Positions 56,002 to 64,000 of a stretch of DNA of 64,000 nt are shown piece by piece. Both the position numbers and the translations under genes were made by a program. How positions within the stretch are numbered: the stretch's first letter is position 1; each line of letters begins with the position of its first letter. The notes beneath the pieces were generated by a model, which had not been told where the DNA came from, searched no databases, and worked only from the letters and a program-made list of their open reading frames with translations. Source of the stretch: Tubulanus polymorphus (taxonomy: Eukaryota; Nemertea; Palaeonemertea; Tubulaniformes; Tubulanidae); assembly GCF_964204645.1 (NCBI RefSeq), contig NW_027437461.1, positions 31,001 to 95,000 of the forward strand, given 5' to 3'.

Positions 56002-56083
56002 CTCTGTAACATAACCTCCAAACCATTACATTCCCATAGTACAGTAGCCATCTTATAAACCTCCTCATTGTCTATATCTTCAT
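56002..56083 (-). CDS. UBR4: UBR4 exon
   Basis: Acceptor TCTATAG|ATGAAG, donor CAGAG|GTAAGT. Encodes EDIDNEEVYKMATVLWECNG and LEVMLQ. The first codon is completed by the last G of the exon at 61,030, 4.9 kb away across a DIRS-containing intron. Confidence 0.92.
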
Positions 56084-58454
56084 CTATAGAAAGGATACAA
56101 TGAATCATTAAAATATTGATTGTACCAATGTAAACTACATTACTGAGTCGGTAATATAGTGCATAGGATATGAAAGTGAAGTCTCACCATGTCATAAATA
56201 ATTGGTTTATTTCACTTTGCACATTTCACTTCATTTTGCATAGCTGGATTACCCGGCTATTAAACAAACACACCAAGGAAACACAATACACATCTGCATT
56301 TTGAATGCAGGAGCAATGCGTGAATGATATACCTCCTCCCTTTGTATGCTCAAGAACACAATTTTATCAAATCACTTCCTCCCTAACTCATGAACATAAT
56401 AAACCTATGACCCCAAATTAAAATTGTACTGTAAATACCAAGGAACAGTGAGTATAATATGTGAGAATTGATTACTGAAGTTTTATTGCAATTTCTATGA
56501 AACGGAAAAGACAGTGCTCATCTTCTCACTGCTATTATAATCTAAATGATTATCATGATGAATAAAGTTATCTAATACAAAAAAAAATTTCTTTCAATAT
56601 ACCACATCACTTGTTGAAACAATGCATTCATACACGCGGGCAATACCGATGCCGATAATTATTCTTCTGAGAGAAGGGACTCGACGTGTTAAAATCACGA
56701 ATATTAGGCCTAAAAATCGACCTACATTTATACGCCAGTTTTTACGATATATCATTAAGTTAAGAAAGATAATTGATCCACATTAGGGAATCCCTCAGGG
56801 ATTCACTATGACATCGTACCATCGTGGTCAGATTACATCTAAAGTAGCCATTTAAACACCCGCACGTGTGTGGTAAGGCCAAAAAACCTTGGTTCATGTC
56901 CAAAATTTGGTTGGGTAGATTTATCTGGAAAAATCAATTCACAACTAGAGGCCCACGGGCCTTGTGAAGTCTAAGCATCAGGTAAAGAACTTTGCATAGC
57001 CAAGACATTTTAAAATGACTTTGAGCACGGATTCTCCCTCCCCTATTCTGCAAAATTCATTAAATTCAAAAAAAATTCTTTAAGTCCTTCATGTTTTCAT
57101 CAGAAAAACATTTTGTGCCTGGCTTGACTTACAATTGGGTAACTCTGTCAGTTCTTCAATTTTGGGATTTACAAAATCAGGTTATTCAGTGATCACAGCA
57201 CAGTGAAAAAAGGGCCCCAATTTTGAAAAGGGCCAGTATTTATGCCCAGTGAGCTAGTTTGAGTTCGAGTGCCATAATTGGTATCATGCAACTAAATTTG
57301 CCTTCACATTCAATTTGCTTGTGCCTTTTTTGGATTAAATTTATAGAGCAACAATAATGTCTCTTATAGAATAGTGCCCTTTTGAGTAAAGGAAAATGCC
57401 TTAGATTGCCTTTTTTGATTTTGGGCAGTTTATTTTCATTCACATTTTGCTTCAGTCCTAGTACAGAAAGGCAATTATTTTTTCATGGCGCACAAATTGT
57501 GTGCCCTTTTATTTACTTTTTTCCCAAACAAAAATTTTTGATGAGCATTTTTGAAGAGTAAAATTTGTATTTCTGAGGGATACTTACGTGGGGCACATAT
57601 TAGAAGTTACCTTAGCTTGGGAACTATATCGCTTAAACATTTTTTGGGATACTCGATACCATACGGTGGAGCCGCCACGAGCCACATGACTCAAACGAAA
57701 CATGACTGAAACTCAGCGCAAAGAGTCGAGCGGGGAAGGCGGGCAAGAAACTCCTGTGCCCCACGTAAGTATCCCTCAGAAATACAAAATTTTACTCTGG
57801 AAAATTATGATATTTCCTTCAGGATACATTACATGGGGCGCATATAAGAAGGATAAGCAAGCACCAGACGGCGGGTAAGGCTCCCAAAAAATGTGTGTAG
57901 GCGAAGGCCTAAAATAACGCGTGTTCAACAATGAAAAACTCACCCCGGAAACCGTGCAAGGACCGAATCACCAACTAGACCTGTGTTCCTTGGTGAAAAA
58001 GGCCCCGCAAGACCTGTGTTCCTTGGTGAAAAAGGCCCCGCAAAGTTAATTACCAGCTCCCAGCATAGGACTCTAAACTAGACACACGGCCGGAGCAAAC
58101 ATAAAATATGTACACGCATATACAGATCTAAATCTAATCTAGCCTGTTACTCATGCAAAATATATATTCTCACAGCCCATGGGAGCGAATGAATTTAACA
58201 AACCCTTCCGCAGGACAGCTTGGCTAAGACACCCAGCCCCAAGCTGCCGTACAAAAACTATATAAAGATCCAAACAACACATACATCAATCATTTTGATT
58301 TGGATCGAAAGGATCTGATAGATGAACGGGATGAGAACTGGCATGAGCAGACCCTGAAGGAAAATCCATATGCAATGACAGCAGGGCTCGCTGGCGAAAG
58401 AGAACTCAGCTGCCCTGAAACATCCTTCAAATAAAAGGAAGCAAAGGTATTCTA

Positions 58455-59040
58455 ACTACTCAAGAACGCTCCTCGACAAACCTCTTCGATGGACGCACCC
58501 GAAAATGCTGCCCATGAATGATGACAATGCTGCCCTGATGACTGACAACACAAGCAGGCTCGGCATCTACCGACGATAAAACCTCGCGAATGAGTTCTGA
58601 GACCAACCGAGCAATAGTATCCTTCAAGACATCCTTTGAGGACTGCTCATTCAGCGATAACTCTCTCCCTGAAATGAGGCTGTCCGACGCAAATAAAATC
58701 TCATTGCCCGACCGGACAAAGCCCCCGGTTCGGAAGGTCTGATTGAACCTATGAGAGCCTCCACTATCCACTCTCTACCAACCGCACCCGGTCTTTGATT
58801 CTTAGCGATAAAGTTGAGGTAAGGGCGGAGAACAACAAAACGATGATCGGGGCCGAAAACGATATGACCAGGTCGAGTCGTTAATGCATGAATTTTGGAC
58901 CTCCTGGCTGACATAGTCAGAAACAGAAGAAACACTGTTTTCTTAGTGAGTTTAGAAAGACTCACTTCGGAGAGAGGTTCATACGGACGAGACATGAGAA
59001 ACCTAAGGACCACCCCTTAGTCTCATGGAGGGATTTCCCG
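58455..59040 (-). pseudogene. Tyrosine recombinase fragment of DIRS family 2
   Basis: SLSKLTKKTVFLLFLTMSARRSKIHALTTR (split over 58,651-59,013) carries the box I Arg region. A second frame (58,460-58,771) has an Arg/Leu segment and VVSHQGSIVIIHG, where the usual His-x-x-Arg Arg is lost. No Tyr motif is intact. Clearly dead. Confidence 0.7.
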
Positions 59041-59198
59041 AGGCACTTTCAGCCAAGCTACTGTGAAACTCGCAATGAGCTGATAAATATGGGATCAGTA
59101 GTTAAGTCGTGGATATCAGCGGCCCTGAAAGTATGGCCGATAGCGGACAGGTAAGCCTTAATGGTTACCACCTGCTACCACCTAAAAAGAGGAAAAAA

Positions 59199-59900
59199 TC
59201 AGCAAGAGCAGCTACAGGAGCAAGCATGGATCAATCCCCCTTTGACTACACCAATCACTATAGAGCTTCCACTTGTCATAAATCCAGCCTGTACTAGGGC
59301 GCTTGGATTTAGCGATGAACGAAGCCCCGACTGCACTTGCCAGGCGTTGCTCGCTCGACAACTGCCAGGCCTCAAGGTTGAGCATTTGTAGAGCCATATG
59401 CCTCCGGAAACTCCTAGGAGACAGGAAGAACAGAAATTGCGACAGGCACCGGGATCAGATCTTTCAATGGATCGCCAACCAGGGACCCCACTCCAACTGC
59501 CCACCTGCCCAGGATGAAGTGACCATTCCGTAGAAATGGCCGCATCCTGACAGGAGAGGGCGTCGGCAATAACGCTTCTCTTGGCGGCCAGGTGAACCAC
59601 GGACTGGTAGATTCCTCGGGCCTCACATAAGATGAGAATCTCCGCCGTAAGATCGGTAAGCGTAACATATCTGGTGCCTCCCTGGTTCTGAATATAGGCC
59701 CTGACCGTCTAGTTGTCGGTGGCTAACCACACGTGTCTGCCTATCAACTTCCTGTGAAATAACCCCAGAGCTTTGCGGGCTGCCAACAGCTCTAAATGGT
59801 GACATGGAGAAGCCCCTCCTGATGAGACCTTCACCCGGCCTTCTGCGAACTCTCCAGATGGGCGCCCCAACCGGCATGACTCGTGTCAGTAAACGGGAGC
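59199..59900 (-). pseudogene. RNase H and recombinase N-terminus remains of DIRS family 2
   Basis: Frames with FTWPPREALLPTPSPVR and HLAAKRSVIADALSCQDAA correspond to the end of RNase H. SLNPSALVQAGF in a downstream frame and SKRPSTGWIYDKWKLYSDWC correspond to the N-terminal arm of the recombinase. Several frameshifts. Confidence 0.65.
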
Positions 59901-60313
59901 CCGAGATGTACCCTTCCGGAGGTTAGTGAAGAGACATGCACCAACTTAGTCCTGGAACCAGAGCCGGAGGAGGAAGCAGAAGCAAAGTCTCCCGAATTTC
60001 GATCAAATTTATTAACGTATCTGAGTGGTAAGGCTTATTTGGAACGAACTCACTGAAGAACTGGAGGTGCTTGTTTTGGTCTTGGACCAACAAATCTACC
60101 AGTCCGCTTGAACACAAACTCAGAAAAATGTCTAAGCGGCAGCTCCCTTGGAAAAAACGCACGAAAAATGGCGGAGCTTAGGAAGAAACTGAGTCACATG
60201 GCTCGTGGCGGCGCCACCGTACGGTACTGGGTATTCCAAAAAATCTTTAGCGGTATAGTTCCCAAGCTAAGGTAACTTCTTATATGTGCCCCATATGTGT
60301 CCTGAAGGAAATA

Positions 60314-61029
60314 CTGCGACTACCGAACGTGCTGCATGTGCGATAGTCTTGTATCTAATTGGTCACGATATCCACCCTGTTGTTGTATTCATGACACACT
60401 ACTCGCTACCATTCTTATAGAGACAATAATCCCTGCCGTTAGGAGTCGCATAGGCAAGCGTCTCTAGTTTTTCCACCTCATAGCATCAACCTTGAGGTCC
60501 ACCCAGCCAGCCAGTGCCGGTCGCCGGATGAACACCCAGAGAGCAGGCACGGTCATAAACCGCAGAGCCTGCAGCGCTAAAGGCGTTATTGAAGCCATAC
60601 ATTTATGTTTATATGCTTAAGAAATCTGGTTTATATGATTGGTGTTCAATTAGGCAAATTAGTACAGCGCAGCAATCGTCCGCACATCAAAAGTAAAGTT
60701 TTTTCATCAATATAACCACTGGCTTGCAAAAAATGAGTATAAAAATTTCAAATACATTGGAATAGATTTATATTTTAATAGATTATCCATAAAACTGACA
60801 AATTTAATTAAGATTGTCTCTTTTTAGTTTTAGACATCTCCCATAGTACACTAAACGCGGCACCCACGAAAATGAGGGCATTAATCAAAAGTCTGCCACG
60901 ATAACTCTCTGCTTGCGGAGATGTTCAGAAGGTTACTTTCACGTTTCGAGTCATTCTAATAAGTCTAAAAATAACGAAAAAAGTAAATTTTGAGTAGGGT
61001 TCTAATGGATGAATCTTTGCTTCATTTAC
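60314..61029. other. UBR4 intron sequence between DIRS family 2 and the exon
   Basis: No gene or repeat recognised. Confidence 0.45.
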
Positions 61030-61246
61030 CTGCACTGTTGTCTAAGCTGTTAACCATGTCCTCTGTAGCATCACCTAGCAAGCCCCTCATACGGTACACT
61101 ATACGCATTGCTTCCCCTTCTCCATGTTCTGCCACCCAAATTTTCCTGTAGACATCCTTAACGGGCAAATCAAGCGAGATGATCTTGTTGCACACAAGAA
61201 GTTCCATCCCAGTATCATCTTCCAACAATGCAACTAACTCGCAATC
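61030..61246 (-). CDS. UBR4: UBR4 exon, first one in the window
   Basis: Donor GTGCAG|GTAAAT at 61,029; acceptor probably CATAG|ATTGCG at 61,247-61,248. Encodes [33 protein letters not shown] and [20 protein letters not shown], a highly conserved UBR4 stretch. Upstream exons are outside the window, beyond the DIRS copy starting at 61,364. Confidence 0.93.
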
Positions 61247-61363
61247 TATGAATTCAATTAATTTCTTTTACTCTTGTGAAGACCAATTCATTAAGTCGAA
61301 TCATCTCAAATAGGTCTAAATTGAACTGGGTTCAGTTGGGTAAGTTTCTATGGATAATGTAAA

Positions 61364-64000
61364 AATTACAATTTTTGGAACTAAAATTTGTATTTCCGAG
61401 TAGTACTTAACCTTTCCTATGGTTTTTGTCAATATTTTCTAAATTTGGATTGATCGCCAATGGTTTTTTCTATATGACCCGGCCCTGTGGTATTGCCTTT
61501 AGCCACCGGCAAAATCTGCCATCTTTTTACGTCATAGCAGACCCAAAAATGCAGCTATTCGGGGCAGGTGGGCGGGATTCCCACCATAGGAAAGGGTAAG
61601 TACTATTCGGAAATACAAATTTTAGTTCCAAATATTGTGATACTTCCATCGAGTACTGTACCCTTTCCTATGGTTTTTGCTAGACTAGCCTAGCACAAGG
61701 ATGGTGGGAAAGGTAGATAGAAAAACCACCGCTCAAACGCAAGGTTAGAGGGAAAAAAGAGAGCACTTACCCAAGCACGGAATGGAGCACTGTAGCACAG
61801 GGAAGACCGGTTGGCCACAGTGAGTCCATCCAGCTCAGGCCCCCCGAAGTTTGCAAAATTAATACTTGCGAATATGAGCTAAAACTGTGCACATGGATAC
61901 ACCCCTTGTGATCCTGATAATGCAAACAGAAAAATTCTGTGGTAAAGAGTCCGATCCGAAAGAATGGACACCTTGAGCCATAACAACAGGACCGGGTCAG
62001 CCTAATAAGCCTAACTGGCCTGAAACATCCCGTAAATAAAATGACATGAATGTCGATGGAGAATTCCAAAAGGCGTCCCGACAGACTTGAAAACCTGAAA
62101 AGGCTGCGAGCAAGCCAAGAACAGCAAGAATAGTCTTCTTTGACAAATTCGCAAATGACGCTGCAGAAAGAGGTTCAAATGGAACCTCCATTAAATTCTT
62201 CAAAATTACAGACAGATCCCATGGTGGAACTATCCTCGGTACCCGAGGCCGGGAAACAGAAAACCCTGCAACAAGCTGGGATATCCGATGATCCCCTGTT
62301 ACATTTGGCCGTCCAGAAGCACGCAATGTATGAGAAATCATGGAGCGGTAACCTTTAATAATTATAACCTGCAAACCTTTTACTACAAATAGATGCAGTA
62401 AAAAATCTGCCAATTGAGCTACAGAGGGTGAGCATGGATCCTGCAGCACACCAATCCGCAAAATGACCCCATTTGGCATCGTAAATGGTACTTGTTGATG
62501 GCCGCTTAGATCCTGTGATAAATAGGGCAGCCTGTTCCGAAAAGCCTGAAGCTGACAAGGATCGCTGGACAATGGCCAGGCGAGCAGATTTAACCACTAG
62601 CTGTTTGGAAAATGCCGAAAGTTCCCCTGAGACAGAACCAATGGGAAATTCGGAAGAATCCTGGGGTCGTCGCACAGTAGGTTGAGGAGTGGTAGGAACC
62701 ATTTCTGAGCCGGCCAACATGGTGCTACCAGAACTATGTTGCAATTGACTGATCTCTCTATTTGATCCAGCAAGCGTGGGAGGACTGGTGCGCCGGGAAG
62801 GCATACGCATGCATCCCCGACCAGTCCAGAGAAAAGGCATCGACCCCCACGCTTCTGCGTCTGGAAACGGGGAAACAGAGGACACCTCCGATCGAACCGG
62901 GTGGCAAACATATCCAGCAGCGGATTGCCAAACATGTCTCGAACTTGATTGGCTACTTCTTGGTGGAGAACCCATTCTGTCGCAATAGCCTGACCTCGAA
63001 CGAGAAAAAGCATTGGCCATCACGTTCCTTTTCCCTGCTAAATGTGCCACAGTCAGGGAATCGCCCTCTGTCTGGCACCAAAGAAGAATTTTGGCTAACA
63101 GATCCGTGAGGATTTCTGAGTGAATGCCCCCTTGATTCTGAAGGTAAGCCCTCACTGTTGAATTATCCATGGCTAACCAAACGTGGTGGCCCTCCACTCT
63201 CCTGTGAAAGAACTTCAGGGCCTTCCACACGGCCAGCATTTCCAGGAAATTTATGTGGTTGGTGGCTCGTAGCGAGACCACCTCCCGGCTTTGACTCGGC
63301 TCTCCAGATGTGCCCCCCACCCTTGGACACTGGCATCCGTGAATGCACGAACTGGAGCCTCTAACAGGGCTAGTGACAACTGCGCTGAAGATTCATAGTT
63401 GTCGCCCACCAATGAAGATCTGGACTTAGATCGGTTGGAGGTACGGGAATCAAGGTCTTCCAGTTGCCCTTCGACTGAGACCAGAAGACCTTCCAATATT
63501 GTTGCAAGCGCCTGCTTTTGAGGCGGCCTAAGGGCACCACTAGACCCATGGAGCTGATGGAGCCTAGAAGCCGTGACCAGTAACAAGCTGTTCTCGGGGT
63601 TGTGGGCACTTCCGCTACAGCTTCTTGAAGTTTGGCTACTCGAGCCATGGACGGAAAGACTTTGCCGGTTCTAGGTGTTGATTGAGGGATGACAGATCTA
63701 TCACCGTCTGTTGACCCCCTGTGGCCTTTGGTACCATGAATATTCAGAAAACCAGCCAGGAGAAGTTTCGTTGCATACTGGTTCTATCGCTCCCTTCTCG
63801 GCCAATTCCTTGAGAGCCGGAGAGATTAAGGCATCCTGACCTGGTTTTGGCCGCATGTCGGGAGGTGACCTTGTCAGGCGCGGTCGCCTTTGGAAATGGA
63901 GACGGTAGCCACGAGAGATGACCCGAGAGGGCCAATCATCTCCGAAAAGATCGGACCAGTGGGTAGCTGCCTGCTGCAGACAACCTCCAACTGGTCCCGA
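61364..64000 (-). mobile_element. DIRS-like element family 1, copy B, truncated by window end
   Basis: Closely related to the element at 26.4-32.5 kb, starting with the same terminus (GGAACTAAAATTTGTATTTC). It has internal deletions: most of the recombinase core is missing near 62,090-62,105, and an RT segment is missing near 63,668. RNase H and RT remain recognisable (FLEMLAVWKALKFFHRR, DNSTVRAYLQNQGG). The right end lies beyond the window. Confidence 0.85.

Larger units (their letters stand above)
57553..60313 (-). mobile_element. DIRS-like element, second family, internally deleted
   Basis: The left terminus (57,553-57,680: GTATTTCTGAGGGATACTTA, then ACTCGATACCATACGGTGG) is inverted at about 60,180-60,310 (CCACCGTACGGTACTGGGTA, then CTTAGCTTGGGAACT in inverse, GGAAATA at the end). 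It carries a recombinase fragment and RNase H remains on the - strand; RT and Gag are lost. Like family 1 it has a foldback inside the left terminus (57,558-57,598 against 57,757-57,798). It lies in a UBR4 intron. Confidence 0.8.

Overview
The window is metazoan genomic DNA, most likely from a marine invertebrate. It holds spliced exons with GT/AG introns, many families of metazoan transposons and a recognisable animal housekeeping gene (UBR4). I cannot name the species. Two kinds of DNA alternate. One is a very AT-rich, gene-dense, virus-like island at 1-21.8 kb. The other is repeat-rich host DNA with moderate GC from there to the end.

1-21.5 kb: a decayed Polinton/Maverick (endogenous polintovirus-like element). 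Its left end lies outside the window. On the + strand are a membrane-protein tail, a retrovirus-type integrase with a C-terminal chromodomain, and an FtsK/A32-like packaging ATPase. On the - strand are a zinc-finger protein with NNVIPSTS repeats, a double-jelly-roll-type major capsid protein, a coiled-coil/membrane protein, a conserved protein of unknown function, four small proteins (three of them membrane proteins), a probable penton/minor capsid protein, a small LPxRF-type protein and a protein-primed family B DNA polymerase. Most of these genes carry frameshifts or stops, so the copy is dead. Even so, the short spacers before the - strand genes keep two recurring promoter-like signals: a T-tract followed by TAAATAAATG before virion/membrane genes, and an AATAAAAATAT...ATAATAAATG form before other genes. 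About 1 kb of foreign DNA splits the coiled-coil gene (about 5.57-6.54 kb).

13.0-19.64 kb: a Helentron-like (Helitron2-type) rolling-circle element sits inside the polymerase gene. It has a perfect 11-bp terminal hairpin, an (ATT)n tract and a short 3' hairpin. Its only recognisable gene is a spliced cargo gene combining a region resembling the herpesvirus-tegument-type (C76) deubiquitinase fold with an OTU cysteine protease. A MITE (14.24-15.07 kb) with a second MITE nested in it (14.39-14.78 kb) lies inside, giving four nested levels. A 262-bp foldback (21,556-21,817) lies at the right edge of the Polinton.

21.8-41.2 kb: non-coding host DNA with a MITE (25.15-25.71 kb), a nearly full-length but inactive DIRS-like tyrosine-recombinase retrotransposon (26.44-32.49 kb; Gag, RT-RNase H and YR on the - strand), a second copy of the MITE family found inside the Helentron (34.43-35.23 kb), and tandem repeats at 39.7-41.2 kb.

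41.2-64 kb: fifteen consecutive exons of UBR4 on the - strand (61,246 down to 41,278), covering the conserved C-terminal E3 module. All exon junctions keep frame. The introns contain a PIF/Harbinger transposon with both of its genes (52,314-53,526), a Harbinger-type MITE (50,909-51,238), a small MITE, a stray Helentron 3' end, a deleted second-family DIRS element (57.55-60.31 kb) and, upstream of the first exon seen, a truncated second copy of the first DIRS family (61.36-64.0 kb). All three DIRS elements have their coding strand on the same strand as UBR4.
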